From Rhodobacter viridis (lineage in GTDB: Bacteria > Pseudomonadota > Alphaproteobacteria > Rhodobacterales > Rhodobacteraceae): a stretch of 64,000 nucleotides of DNA. The stretch spans positions 558,001 through 622,000 of the forward strand of contig NZ_QJTK01000001.1 of NCBI RefSeq assembly GCF_003217355.1. Direction: 5' to 3'. This document shows positions 35,696 to 45,307 of this stretch, in pieces. The notes beneath the pieces are model-generated. The model was not told the origin of the DNA. It made no database searches and saw only the letters and a program-made list of their open reading frames with translations. The stretch's first letter is position 1. Each line of letters begins with the position of its first letter. Position numbers and translations under genes: made by a program.

Positions 35696-37339
35696 ATGAG
35701 CACGCGGCTACGGGATTTGACGCCCTCGATCGTTCCAAGCGGATCGCGGGGCAGCACGGGGCCAGTGCGCACGGAACATCCGCTCTATGTGACCCTCACC
35801 CCGCCCTGTCAGGCCGCCTGCCCCGCGGGGGAAAACATCCGGGCGTGGCTCGCGCTCGCGCAGGAGGGCCGCTACCGGCAGGCCTGGGAAAAGCTCACCG
35901 AAGACAACCCGATGCCCGCCGTGCATGGCCGCGTCTGCTATCACCCCTGCGAAAGCGGCTGCAACCGCGGCGAGGTCGACAGCGCGGTTTCCATCCATGC
36001 GGTCGAGCGGTTTCTGGGCGACATGGCCACGCGCGAGGGCTGGCAATTCCACCGCCTGCGCGATGCCACCGGCAAGCGCGTGCTGATCGTCGGCGCAGGG
36101 CCTGCGGGCTTGTCAGCCGCCTATCATCTGGCGCGGGCAGGCCATGCGGTCGAAATCCGGGAGGCCGGTCCGGTCGCGGGCGGCATGATGCATTTCGGCA
36201 TTCCCGCCTACCGGATGCCGCGCGCGGAACTTGCCGCCGATGTGGCGCGGATCGAGGCTCTGGGGGTGAAGATCACGCTCAACCACCGGGTCATCGATCT
36301 GATGGCGGAAAAGACGACGGGGGGCTTTGATGCGGTCTTCCTCGCCATTGGCGCGGGGATGGGCAAGCATGTCGAGATCCCGGCCCGCGATGCGGCCAAG
36401 GTGCTTGATGCGGTGAACCTGTTGCGTGACACCTCGTCCGCGGCGCCGCCGATGCTGGGCCGTCGCGTCGTCGTCTATGGCGGCGGCAACACCGCGATGG
36501 ATGCGGCGCGCACGGCGAAGCGTCTGGGCGCCACTGAAACCATCATCGTCTACCGGCGCGACCGCGCGCATATGCCCGCGCATGGGTTCGAGGCCGACGA
36601 GGCGCTGGAAGAGGGCGTGAAGATCCGCTGGCTGACGACGATCAAGGAAATCTCGGGCTCGGATCTGCAGATCGAACGGATGGAACTGGATGCCGAGGGT
36701 CGGCCGCAGCCCACGGGCGAGATCGAGACGCTCTCCGCCGATGCGCTGGTGCTGGCCTTGGGACAGCAATCGGACACGGGCTTTTTGCAGGCGGTGCCGG
36801 GCCTCAGCTTCACCCCCGATGGTGCGCTGGTCGTCGGCCCCGACATGCAGACGGGCGCGGCGGGCATTTTCGCGGGCGGCGACATGGTGCCCGCGCAACA
36901 ATCCGTCACCATCTCGACCGGGCACGGCAAACTCGCCGCGCGCCATATCGATGCCTGGCTTTCGGGCGCGGTACATGAGCCGAAGATCCCTGCCCCCTTG
37001 GCCGGATTTGGCCGCCTCAACCTGCCGGTCTATTCCGATGCGCTGCAAAGCGAACAGCGGCGGCTGACGGAAACCGCGCGGATGGGCGGATTTCAGGAAA
37101 TCATCAAGGGGCTGACCACCAAGGAAGCCCGCTACGAGGCGCAACGCTGCTATTCCTGCGGCCAGTGCTACGAATGCGACAACTGCTTTGCCGCCTGCCC
37201 CGAGGAAGCGATCGTCAAGCACGGCCCCGGCCGTGGCTATCGCATCGATCTGACGAAATGCACCGGCTGTTCGACCTGCGTCGAGCAATGCCCCTGCGGC
37301 GCGATGGAGTTGATGCCCGAGGAGACCTCCCATGCGTGA
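35696..37339 (+). CDS. GltD-like NAD(P)-binding oxidoreductase with ferredoxin domain
   Basis: The 547-residue flavoprotein resembles the glutamate synthase small subunit. An N-terminal cysteine-rich helical domain (CQAACPAGENI, CYHPCESGCNRG) is followed by an FAD-binding GAGPAGLSAAYHLARAG and an NAD(P)-binding GGGNTAMDAARTAKRLGA. The C-terminal extension has many cysteines (CYSCGQCYECDNCFAACP and CTGCSTCVEQCPCG), enough for two [4Fe-4S] clusters. The start has GGAGAAGG upstream. It overlaps nifJ by eight bases, so it likely passes electrons between NAD(P)H and the ferredoxin or flavodoxin used by NifJ. That direction of flow is inference. Confidence 0.85.
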   Translation: MSTRLRDLTPSIVPSGSRGSTGPVRTEHPLYVTLTPPCQAACPAGENIRAWLALAQEGRYRQAWEKLTEDNPMPAVHGRVCYHPCESGCNRGEVDSAVSIHAVERFLGDMATREGWQFHRLRDATGKRVLIVGAGPAGLSAAYHLARAGHAVEIREAGPVAGGMMHFGIPAYRMPRAELAADVARIEALGVKITLNHRVIDLMAEKTTGGFDAVFLAIGAGMGKHVEIPARDAAKVLDAVNLLRDTSSAAPPMLGRRVVVYGGGNTAMDAARTAKRLGATETIIVYRRDRAHMPAHGFEADEALEEGVKIRWLTTIKEISGSDLQIERMELDAEGRPQPTGEIETLSADALVLALGQQSDTGFLQAVPGLSFTPDGALVVGPDMQTGAAGIFAGGDMVPAQQSVTISTGHGKLAARHIDAWLSGAVHEPKIPAPLAGFGRLNLPVYSDALQSEQRRLTETARMGGFQEIIKGLTTKEARYEAQRCYSCGQCYECDNCFAACPEEAIVKHGPGRGYRIDLTKCTGCSTCVEQCPCGAMELMPEETSHA

Positions 37340-40300
37340 TGCGGTTGCTGAAAAGCCCAAGGCCCCGGCCGATCAGGGCCTGCAGGCGGTGATGGATGGC
37401 AATACCGCCGTTGCCCATATCGCCTACCGGGTGAACGAGGTCTGCGGCATCTATCCGATCACGCCCTCCTCGACGATGGCGGAGCTGGCCGACGAATGGG
37501 CCGCGCGCGAGATCCGCAACATCTGGGGCAATGTGCCCGTGATTCAGGAGATGCAGTCCGAGGCCGGGGCGGCAGGCGCCGTGCATGGCGCGTTGCAGGC
37601 GGGTGCGATGACGACGACCTTCACCGCGTCGCAAGGCCTGATGCTGATGATCCCGAACATGTTCAAGATCGCGGGCGAGCTGACGCCGACGGTCTTTCAT
37701 GTGGCGGCGCGGGCGCTTGCCACCCATGCGCTCTCGATCTTTGGCGATCATTCCGACGTGATGGCAGTGCGGGCGACGGGCTTTGCGATGCTGGCATCAA
37801 GCTCGGTGCAGGAAGCCCACGACATGGCGCTGATCGCGCAGGCCGCCACGCTGCGCGCCCGCGTGCCCTTCGTGCATTTCTTCGACGGTTTCCGCACCAG
37901 CCATGAGGTCAACACGCTGCGGCTGATCCCCGACGAGACGATCCGGGCGATGGTGAATGATGATCTGGTGCGCGCCCATCGCGCCCGGGCGTTGTCGCCC
38001 GACAATCCGGTCGTGCGCGGCACGGCGCAAAACCCCGACGTGTTCTTTCAGGGCCGCGAGGCGGGCAATCCGTTCCACGCCGCCGTGCCGGGGATCGTCG
38101 CCGAGGAAATGGCGCGGCTGGGTGCCCTGACCGGGAGGTCCTATTCCCTTGTCGACTATCTGGGCGATCCCGAGGCGACGCGGGTGATCGTCATCATGGG
38201 CTCGGGCGCCGAAGTGGTCGAGGAGGCGCTTTCGGCGCTGACTGCCACGGGCGAAAAACTCGGCGCGCTGGTGGTGCGGCTCTACCGCCCCTTCCCGGCC
38301 GAAGCCTTTCTGGCCGCCCTGCCTGCGACCTGCACCAAGCTTGCCGTGCTCGACCGCTGCAAGGAACCCGGTGCCCCGGGCGAGCCGCTTTTCCTTGATG
38401 TCGTGGCGACTTTGGCCGAGGCCGTGGCGACCGGCAAGCGGGCGGCGATGCCGCGCGTCACCGGCGGGCGCTATGGGCTTTCCTCGAAGGATTTCGACCC
38501 GGCGCAGGTGAAGGCCGTCTATGACGAGCTGGCGAAGGACGCCCCGAAACAGGGCTTTACCGTCGGCATCACCGATGACGTCAGCTTCACCAGCCTGAGC
38601 GTCGATCCGACCTTCAACACCGAACCGGAAGATGTTGTCCGCGCAGTCTTTTTCGGCCTTGGGGCGGATGGAACGGTGGGCGCGAACAAGAACTCGGTCA
38701 AGATCCTCGCCGAGGAGGCGGGGCTGTGTGCGCAGGGCTATTTCGTCTATGACAGCCACAAGTCGGGGGCGCAGACGGTCTCGCACCTGCGCTTCGGGCC
38801 GCGCCCGATCAAGGCGCCCTATCTGATCCATGCGGCGAATTTCGTCGCCTGCCATCAGTTCCCCTTCATGTCGAAAATCGACGTGCTGCGCGTTGCGGCG
38901 CCGGGGGCGACGTTCCTGCTCAATGCGCCGTTCGGGCCGGAAAAGGTCTGGGACCGCCTGCCCCGCTCGGCACAACAGACGATCCTGACGAAGGGGCTCA
39001 AAGTCTACGTCATCGACGCCAACAAGGCCGCGCGCGAGGTGGGCTTGGGGCGCCGGACGAACACCATCCTGCAGACCTGCTTCTTTGCGCTCTCGGGCGT
39101 GTTGCCGCGCGAAGAGGCGATTGCGCAGATCAAGGCCTCGATCAAGAAAACCTATGGCCGCAAGGGCAAACGGGTGATCGAGCAGAACTGGGCCGCCGTC
39201 GATGGCGCGCTCGAGCGGCTGCACGAGGTCAAGCTGCCCGCCGGCGTCACCTCGCGCTTCGAGCGTCCCCCGGCCGTGCCACCGACCGCGCCCGACTTCG
39301 TGCGCCGCGTCACCGCGCCGATGATGGAGGATATGGGCGACACGATCCCGGTCAGCCTGTTGCCGGCCGATGGCACCTTCCCGACCGGCACTGCCGCTTG
39401 GGAAAAACGCAATGTCGCCGAGGACGTTCCGGCATGGCGCAGTGATCTGTGCATCCAGTGCGGCCAATGTTCTTTCGTCTGCCCGCATTCGGTCATTCGG
39501 GCGAAATACTTCGACGAAGACCTGCTCGAAGGCGCGCCCGAGGGGTTCAAATCCGCCCCGGTCAATGCCCGCGGCTACCCCGGCGCGCGGTTCAGCCTGC
39601 AATTCCATGTCGAAGACTGCACCGGCTGTGGCCTTTGCGTCGAGGCCTGCCCGGCGCAAAGCCCGGTCGAGCCCGGCGTCAAGGCGATCAACCTGACCGA
39701 CAAGGCCGCGCTTCTGGAGGACGCGCGGCAGGCGATGACCTTCTTCGAGCATCTGCCGGTCAATGATCGCTCGCGCGTCGATTTCGCCAACGTCCGCGGC
39801 GTGCAATTCCTTGAGCCGCTCTTCGAATTCTCGGGCGCCTGTGCGGGCTGCGGGGAAACGCCTTACGTCAAGCTGCTGTCGCAGCTCTTCGGCGACCGGC
39901 TGATGATCGCGAATGCGACCGGCTGTTCCTCGATCTATTCGGGCAACCTGCCGGTGACGCCCTGGACGAAGAACGCCGAGGGACGCGGCCCGGCCTGGGC
40001 GAATTCGCTCTTCGAGGATAACGCCGAGTTTGGTCTGGGCTTCCGGCTTGCTGCCGACAAGCATCTCGACCTCGCCCGCAGCCTTGCGCAAGAAATGGCG
40101 CCTGAAGTGGGCGAGGATCTGGTCGCCGCAATCCTGAGCGCGCCGCAGATCCGCGAAAGCGAGATCCGGGCGCAGCGCGAGCGGGTGGCGACGCTGAAGA
40201 CGCGGTTGCTGGCGCATCGCGACGACGGGCGGGCGAAACATCTGATGAGCGTGATCGACCATCTGGTGCGCCGCTCGATCTGGATCGTCGGTGGCGACGG

Positions 40301-40961
40301 CTGGGCCTATGACATCGGCTATGGCGGGCTGGACCATGTGCTCGCCTCCGGGCGCAACGTGAATATCCTGGTGATGGACACCGAGGTTTATTCCAACACC
40401 GGCGGGCAGGCATCGAAGGCCACCCCCCTTGGCGCGATTGCGAAATTTGCCGCCGCGGGCAAGCGCACGGCGCGCAAGGATCTGGCGCTGCAGGCCGTGG
40501 CTTACGGCAATGTCTATGTCGCGCAGGTGGCGATGGGGGCAAACCCGCAGCAGACCCTGCAGGCCTTCCGCGAGGCCGAGGCCTATGACGGCCCGTCCCT
40601 CATCCTCGCCTACAGCCATTGCATCGCGCATGGCTTCGACATTCGGCGTGGGCTGAACCAGCAAGACCGCGCCGTCGCCTCGGGCTACTGGCCGCTTTTG
40701 CGCTACGACCCGCAGCTGCGCGGCACGGGCGCGGCACCGTTTCGCCTTGACAGTCCGCGTCCAACCCTGCCCTTCAAGGACTACGCCTATAACGAGTTGC
40801 GCTATTCGGCCCTTGCCGCGACGCGACCCGAGGAGGCGGCGGCGCTTCTGGCCGAGGCGCAGCAGGCAGTGCTTGAAAAGTACCGTAGTTACGAAGACTT
40901 TGCGCGTATGGATGCAGGACCCGACCCGGCCCGTGCGATGGGCGCGGCAGGCAAGATGTGA
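37332..40961 (+). CDS. nifJ: Pyruvate:ferredoxin/flavodoxin oxidoreductase NifJ
   Basis: This 1209-residue single-chain enzyme oxidises pyruvate and CoA to acetyl-CoA and CO2 and reduces ferredoxin or flavodoxin. Domains in order: the N-terminal pyruvate-binding domain (GIYPITPSSTMAE), the gamma and EKR parts, a two-cluster ferredoxin domain with CIQCGQCSFVCP near 706 and CTGCGLCVEACP near 763, and the TPP domain with CAGCGETPY near 837 and GDGWAYDIGYGG. Full length for the family. It sits between a GltD-like flavoprotein and a DHOD-like protein. In nitrogen fixers such enzymes can feed nitrogenase, but no nif genes are nearby. Confidence 0.97.
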   Translation: MRDAVAEKPKAPADQGLQAVMDGNTAVAHIAYRVNEVCGIYPITPSSTMAELADEWAAREIRNIWGNVPVIQEMQSEAGAAGAVHGALQAGAMTTTFTASQGLMLMIPNMFKIAGELTPTVFHVAARALATHALSIFGDHSDVMAVRATGFAMLASSSVQEAHDMALIAQAATLRARVPFVHFFDGFRTSHEVNTLRLIPDETIRAMVNDDLVRAHRARALSPDNPVVRGTAQNPDVFFQGREAGNPFHAAVPGIVAEEMARLGALTGRSYSLVDYLGDPEATRVIVIMGSGAEVVEEALSALTATGEKLGALVVRLYRPFPAEAFLAALPATCTKLAVLDRCKEPGAPGEPLFLDVVATLAEAVATGKRAAMPRVTGGRYGLSSKDFDPAQVKAVYDELAKDAPKQGFTVGITDDVSFTSLSVDPTFNTEPEDVVRAVFFGLGADGTVGANKNSVKILAEEAGLCAQGYFVYDSHKSGAQTVSHLRFGPRPIKAPYLIHAANFVACHQFPFMSKIDVLRVAAPGATFLLNAPFGPEKVWDRLPRSAQQTILTKGLKVYVIDANKAAREVGLGRRTNTILQTCFFALSGVLPREEAIAQIKASIKKTYGRKGKRVIEQNWAAVDGALERLHEVKLPAGVTSRFERPPAVPPTAPDFVRRVTAPMMEDMGDTIPVSLLPADGTFPTGTAAWEKRNVAEDVPAWRSDLCIQCGQCSFVCPHSVIRAKYFDEDLLEGAPEGFKSAPVNARGYPGARFSLQFHVEDCTGCGLCVEACPAQSPVEPGVKAINLTDKAALLEDARQAMTFFEHLPVNDRSRVDFANVRGVQFLEPLFEFSGACAGCGETPYVKLLSQLFGDRLMIANATGCSSIYSGNLPVTPWTKNAEGRGPAWANSLFEDNAEFGLGFRLAADKHLDLARSLAQEMAPEVGEDLVAAILSAPQIRESEIRAQRERVATLKTRLLAHRDDGRAKHLMSVIDHLVRRSIWIVGGDGWAYDIGYGGLDHVLASGRNVNILVMDTEVYSNTGGQASKATPLGAIAKFAAAGKRTARKDLALQAVAYGNVYVAQVAMGANPQQTLQAFREAEAYDGPSLILAYSHCIAHGFDIRRGLNQQDRAVASGYWPLLRYDPQLRGTGAAPFRLDSPRPTLPFKDYAYNELRYSALAATRPEEAAALLAEAQQAVLEKYRSYEDFARMDAGPDPARAMGAAGKM

Positions 40962-40971
40962 GGACCCCGGA

Positions 40972-41967
40972 ATGGATTTGAGAACCCGCTACCTGGGCCT
41001 TGAGCTGCCAAGCCCCGTCGTCGCCTCGCCGAGCCCGCTGAATGCGCGGCTCGACGTGCTCAAACAACTCGCCGATGGCGGCGCGGGCGCCGTGGTGCTG
41101 CCCTCGGTCTTCGAGGAACAGATCTGGCACGAGCAGCGCATCCTCGATCAACTGGTCGAGCATGGCACCGAGAGCTATGGCGAGGCGCTGAGCTATTTTC
41201 CGACCCAGGCGGCCTTCGCCTTCGAGTCTTCGAACACGATCGGCCTGGTCGAAAAGGCCGCGAAGACGCTGTCGATCCCGGTCATCGCCTCGATCAACGG
41301 CACGACCGACAGCGGCTGGACCGACACCGCCCATGACATGGCCGAAGCCGGTGCGACGGCGATCGAGCTGAACATCTATTTCCTGCCCACCGATCCGACG
41401 GTCTCGGGCTCGGATGTCGAACGGCGCACGCTCGATGTGGTGCGCGCGGTCTGCGAGACGGTGAAGATCCCGGTGGCGGTGAAGATCGGGCCCTATTTCT
41501 CGTCGCCCGCGCATATGGCCAAGCGCATCATCGCGGCGGGCGCGAAGGGGGTCGTGCTCTTCAACCGCTTCTATCAGCCCGAGATCGACCCGGTCGGCCT
41601 GACCGTGACGCCCGCGCTGCAGCTGTCGCACCGTTACGAGATGCGGCTGCCGCTGCTCTGGATCGGCGTGCTCTCCGGGCGGCTCGGCGGATCGCTGGCC
41701 GCGACGACCGGGGTCGAAACCTCGGAGGACGTCGTGCGCTATCTGCTGGCCGGGGCGGATGTGGTGATGACCACCTCGGCGCTTCTGCGTCACGGGCCGG
41801 GGCATATGGAGGTGCTGGTGCGCGGGCTCGAGGATTGGCTCGCCGCGCGCGGGGTGAATTCGCTTGCCGCGGTGCGGGGGATGCTGGCCCATGGCGCGAT
41901 CGACGACCCAGAGGGCTACGAGCGGGCGAACTACATCAAGGTGATGCAAAGCTGGGCAAAAAGCTGA
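40972..41967 (+). CDS. Dihydroorotate dehydrogenase-like FMN protein
   Basis: The 331-residue TIM-barrel protein is related to class 1 dihydroorotate dehydrogenases. It opens with LRTRYLGLELPSPVVASPSPLN and has VAVKIGPYFSS and the phosphate-binding end GADVVMTTSALLRHG. The loop that in class 1 enzymes carries the catalytic Cys (pattern ELNxSCPN) reads ELNIYFLPTDP here, with no Cys or Ser in place. It is therefore probably not a pyrimidine enzyme. It follows nifJ by ten bases with GAGG upstream. Its role with NifJ is unknown. Confidence 0.85.
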   Translation: MDLRTRYLGLELPSPVVASPSPLNARLDVLKQLADGGAGAVVLPSVFEEQIWHEQRILDQLVEHGTESYGEALSYFPTQAAFAFESSNTIGLVEKAAKTLSIPVIASINGTTDSGWTDTAHDMAEAGATAIELNIYFLPTDPTVSGSDVERRTLDVVRAVCETVKIPVAVKIGPYFSSPAHMAKRIIAAGAKGVVLFNRFYQPEIDPVGLTVTPALQLSHRYEMRLPLLWIGVLSGRLGGSLAATTGVETSEDVVRYLLAGADVVMTTSALLRHGPGHMEVLVRGLEDWLAARGVNSLAAVRGMLAHGAIDDPEGYERANYIKVMQSWAKS

Positions 41968-42056
41968 GGCGAAGCGCCAAAAGGCGACGTGGATTAACGT
42001 GACGGCAAGACCCGGCTCCTATGGTGATCGCGCTGAAACGTGCCACCGGAGTCGCC

Positions 42057-44111
42057 ATGTTCTTCCGCCACAAGCCTGCTACCGAGTCGATCCTTGAAAG
42101 AGCCGAGCGCAGTGCCGTCGAAACGGCGCTTGCGGTGATCATCATCGAAATCGACGGCACCATCCGGCATGTGAACACCGTCTATTCTGCGCTGCTTGGC
42201 TATGCGCCGGGTGAGTTGGTCGGCAAACCGGTCTCGGTGCTGATGCCGCCGGAGGAAGCTGGCCGGGTCGGCCAAGGTGCGTTCTGGGACGGGCTGCGCG
42301 CTGGCAAGGTGCAACGCGTCACCGCCGCGCGCAAACGCAAGACCGGCGAAACGATCTGGATCGAGGCGACCTATGTTCCGGTCTGTGATACCCCCGGACA
42401 GGTCGCGCATGTCGTGAACTTCGCCGCGGATGTCACGGAAAAGACGAAGCAAACGAAGCGGATGGAAGCGATGATGCAAGCCATCTGCCGCTCCGCCGCG
42501 GTGATCGAGTTCAGTCTCGATGGCACCGTCACCGAAGCGAACGAGAATTTCCTGAAGGTCACCGGCTACACCGCCGCCGAGGTGGTGGGCAAGCATCACC
42601 GCGTCTTCATGCCCTCGGGCAAGGCCGATCTGCCGGACTACGCGCAGTTCTGGAACCGGCTGCGCGCAGGCGAGCTGATCGAGGGCGAATTCCTGCGCAT
42701 CGGCAAGGGCGGCCAGGACATCTGGCTGCGCGCCACCTACAACCCGCTCTTCGGGCTCGACGGCAAGCTGACCGGAATCGTGAAATTCGCCTATGACGTG
42801 ACGGAGGTGAAGAAGGTCGCGCTCGATCAGGCCGGTCAGATCGCGGCCCTGAACCGCTCGCAGGCGACGATCGAATTCGACATGAACGGCACGACGCTGA
42901 CCGCGAATGATATCTTCCTGAAGGCGATGGGCTATTCGCTGCCGGAGATCATCGGCAAGCCCCACGCGACCTTCCTGCGGGCGCAAGAGCGCGACACCGA
43001 GGCGTACCGGCAATTCTGGGCCAATCTGCGCGCGGGCATCCCGCAAGTGGGCGAATTCTGCCGTGTCGGCAAGTCGGGGCAGGAAGTCTGGATTCAGGCC
43101 AGCTACAACCCGATCCTCGACGCCGAGGGCAATCCCTACAAGGTGGTGAAATTCGCCACCGATATCACCGCCCGCAAGGCGGCCATTCTCGACTTCCAGC
43201 AGGCCGTCGCGGCGCTCAGCGCAGGCGAACTCGACCACCGGCTCGACCGGCCGATGACCACGGAATTCGAGGCGCTGCGGCAGAACTACAACGAGGCGAT
43301 CGGCCGGATGGCGGAGCTTGTCGGCTCGATCCTCGACAGCGCGCAATCGATCCAGAGCGAGACAGAAAGCCTGTCCGGGGCCTCGGCGGAACTCGGGCGG
43401 CGCACGGAAACGCAGGCGGCCTCGCTCGAGGAAACCGCGGCGGCGATCAATCAGCTCGCCTCCTCGGTGGAAAGCTCGTCGAGCGGCGCGCGCAATGCGG
43501 CGGGCGCGGTGAGCAAGGCGCGGCATCGCTCGACCGAGGGACGGCGCGTCGTCGAAGAGACGATCGCAGCGATGAACGACATTGCCCGCAGCTCGGAACA
43601 GATTTCGCGCATCACCTCGGTGATCGACGACATCGCCTTCCAGACCAACCTTCTGGCGCTGAACGCCGGGGTCGAGGCGGCGCGCGCGGGCGAAACCGGC
43701 CGCGGCTTTGCCGTCGTCGCCTCGGAGGTGCGGGCGCTGGCGCAGCGCTCGTCCGAAGCCGCGCGCGAGATTGCGGAGTTGATCGAAACCTCGGGCCGGC
43801 AGGTGCGGCAGGGCGTCGATCTGGTCAATTCCTCGGGTCAGGCTCTGGGCGAGATCGACCATCTCGTGGCCGAGGTTGATACGCTGGTGCAGGCGATCGC
43901 CAATTCGGCGGTGGAACAGTCGATGGGTCTGGGCGAGATTTCCTCGGCGGTGAACCAGCTCGATCAGGTGACGCAACAGAACGCCGCGATGTTCGAGGAA
44001 AGCTCGGCCGCCGTGGCAGTGCTGCGCGATCAGGCGGGGCATCTGTCGGCGCAAGGGGCGAATTTCCGTACCGGCGGCGACGTTCAGGTCAGCTACCGCC
44101 GCGCCTCGTAA
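42057..44111 (+). CDS. Soluble methyl-accepting chemotaxis protein with three PAS domains
   Basis: The 684-residue product has three tandem PAS modules (about 20-140, 140-260 and 260-385), each ending in a conserved V-x-F-A-x-D-V/I-T strand. A short HAMP-like linker (SAGELDHRL) and the MCP signalling domain with the hairpin tip [41 protein letters not shown] follow. No membrane helix is present, so it works in the cytoplasm and probably senses redox, oxygen or a cofactor. The ATG at 42057 has GGAG seven bases upstream; an ATG at 42021 is also open. It follows the nifJ operon closely. Confidence 0.9.
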   Translation: MFFRHKPATESILERAERSAVETALAVIIIEIDGTIRHVNTVYSALLGYAPGELVGKPVSVLMPPEEAGRVGQGAFWDGLRAGKVQRVTAARKRKTGETIWIEATYVPVCDTPGQVAHVVNFAADVTEKTKQTKRMEAMMQAICRSAAVIEFSLDGTVTEANENFLKVTGYTAAEVVGKHHRVFMPSGKADLPDYAQFWNRLRAGELIEGEFLRIGKGGQDIWLRATYNPLFGLDGKLTGIVKFAYDVTEVKKVALDQAGQIAALNRSQATIEFDMNGTTLTANDIFLKAMGYSLPEIIGKPHATFLRAQERDTEAYRQFWANLRAGIPQVGEFCRVGKSGQEVWIQASYNPILDAEGNPYKVVKFATDITARKAAILDFQQAVAALSAGELDHRLDRPMTTEFEALRQNYNEAIGRMAELVGSILDSAQSIQSETESLSGASAELGRRTETQAASLEETAAAINQLASSVESSSSGARNAAGAVSKARHRSTEGRRVVEETIAAMNDIARSSEQISRITSVIDDIAFQTNLLALNAGVEAARAGETGRGFAVVASEVRALAQRSSEAAREIAELIETSGRQVRQGVDLVNSSGQALGEIDHLVAEVDTLVQAIANSAVEQSMGLGEISSAVNQLDQVTQQNAAMFEESSAAVAVLRDQAGHLSAQGANFRTGGDVQVSYRRAS

Positions 44112-44134
44112 GGATCGGAGCAGGGAAACAGAAA

Positions 44135-44160
44135 ACCCGGGCGCGCGATGCGGCCCGGGT
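44135..44160. terminator. Bidirectional terminator between MCP and DUF475 genes
   Basis: ACCCGGGC (44135-44142) and GCCCGGGT (44153-44160) form an 8-bp stem. On the minus strand it is followed by TTTTCTGTTT, a better terminator for the DUF475 gene; on the plus strand by CTGTTTC. Confidence 0.7.
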
Positions 44161-44185
44161 CTGTTTCGGTTCGGTCTGGGTCCGA

Positions 44186-45220
44186 TCAGGCCGCGTTCGA
44201 GCGGCTCCAGCGCAGCGACGACATCAGGCTTGCGCCGATGAAGACGACGCCCAAGAGCCCGGTCGCCCATTCCGGCACATGCATCAACGTCTGCGCGAAC
44301 ATCGCCACCGACAGCACGAGGATCGACCAGAACGCCCCGTGTTCGAGATAGCGGAAGTCGCTCAGCGCCTGCCGCTCGACCAGCATCACCGTCATCGAGC
44401 GCACGTAGAACGCGCCGATCCCAAGGCCGATGGCGATCAGGAACAGGTTTTGCGTCAGCGCAAAGGCACCGATCACGCCGTCGAAGCTGAAGGAGGCATC
44501 GAGCACTTCGAGATAAAGGAACGCCCCGAGCCCGCCGCGCGCGACATCGCCAGTCAGCGAGGCCTTGTCGAGCACCTGCCCCAGCCCCTCGACCGCCAGG
44601 AAGGTCAAAAGCCCGGTGCAGGCGGCGATCAGGAAGGTGCCCTCGGTCGCGGGGGGCAGCCACCAGGCGAAGGTCAGCACGATCGCCAGCAGGAAGCCCA
44701 CCTCGATGCCGCGGATCGAGGCCCAGTCGCTCAGCCGCCGCTCGAGCGCGACGAACCAGTGCACTTCCTTGCTTTCATCGACGAAATAACTCAGTGCCAC
44801 CATCATCAGGAAGGCGCCGCCAAAGGCCGCGATCGACAGATGCGCCTCGCCGATGATGCGGGAATATTCAGCGGGTTGTGTCGCCGCGATGCGCAGGGCC
44901 TCGACCGGGCCGATGCCCGCCGCAACGACGACGATGATCAGCGGAAACAGGATCCGCATGCCGAAGACGGCGATCAGGATCCCCCAGGTCAGGAAGCGGC
45001 GCTGCCAGACCGGCGTCATCTGGCCAAGCTTGTTGGCATTGATGATCGCATTGTCGAAGGAGAGCGAGATTTCCAGCACCGCCAGCACGCAGGCGACGAA
45101 GAAGAACGACAGCGCCCCGTGCGTCGTGTGCTCATAGACGAAGCCGAGCCACATCGCCAAGGCCAGACCGACCGCGGTGAACCCGAATGCCCAGCTGAAA
45201 TATTGCAAGGTGCTGCGCAT
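44186..45220 (-). CDS. DUF475 family integral membrane protein (TerC-related)
   Basis: The 344-residue membrane protein has about nine helices. Two acidic membrane motifs are characteristic of the TerC/DUF475 superfamily: LEISLSFDNAIINANKLGQM (about 48-67) and LEVLDASFSFDGVIGAFALT (about 240-259). Members are thought to handle metal ions; TerC-type proteins help with Mn2+ export or metalation of secreted enzymes. The specific role here is unknown. The start at 45220 has GGGGAC upstream; the longer frame to 45292 is not supported. Confidence 0.85.
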   Translation of the reverse strand: MRSTLQYFSWAFGFTAVGLALAMWLGFVYEHTTHGALSFFFVACVLAVLEISLSFDNAIINANKLGQMTPVWQRRFLTWGILIAVFGMRILFPLIIVVVAAGIGPVEALRIAATQPAEYSRIIGEAHLSIAAFGGAFLMMVALSYFVDESKEVHWFVALERRLSDWASIRGIEVGFLLAIVLTFAWWLPPATEGTFLIAACTGLLTFLAVEGLGQVLDKASLTGDVARGGLGAFLYLEVLDASFSFDGVIGAFALTQNLFLIAIGLGIGAFYVRSMTVMLVERQALSDFRYLEHGAFWSILVLSVAMFAQTLMHVPEWATGLLGVVFIGASLMSSLRWSRSNAA

Positions 45221-45307
45221 GACGTCCCCGTTTTGCGGCCGATCGGCCTGTTGTCTTGTGCGCGATGTAGGCAGAGCAGGCCTGCTGTGCAAGCCCTTTG
45301 CCCTGCG

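Noticed and set aside
37797-40664. 955-codon minus-strand frame opposite nifJ
   Set aside because: Shadow of a high-GC gene; Arg/His/Gln-rich with no recognisable domain, while the plus strand is clearly NifJ.
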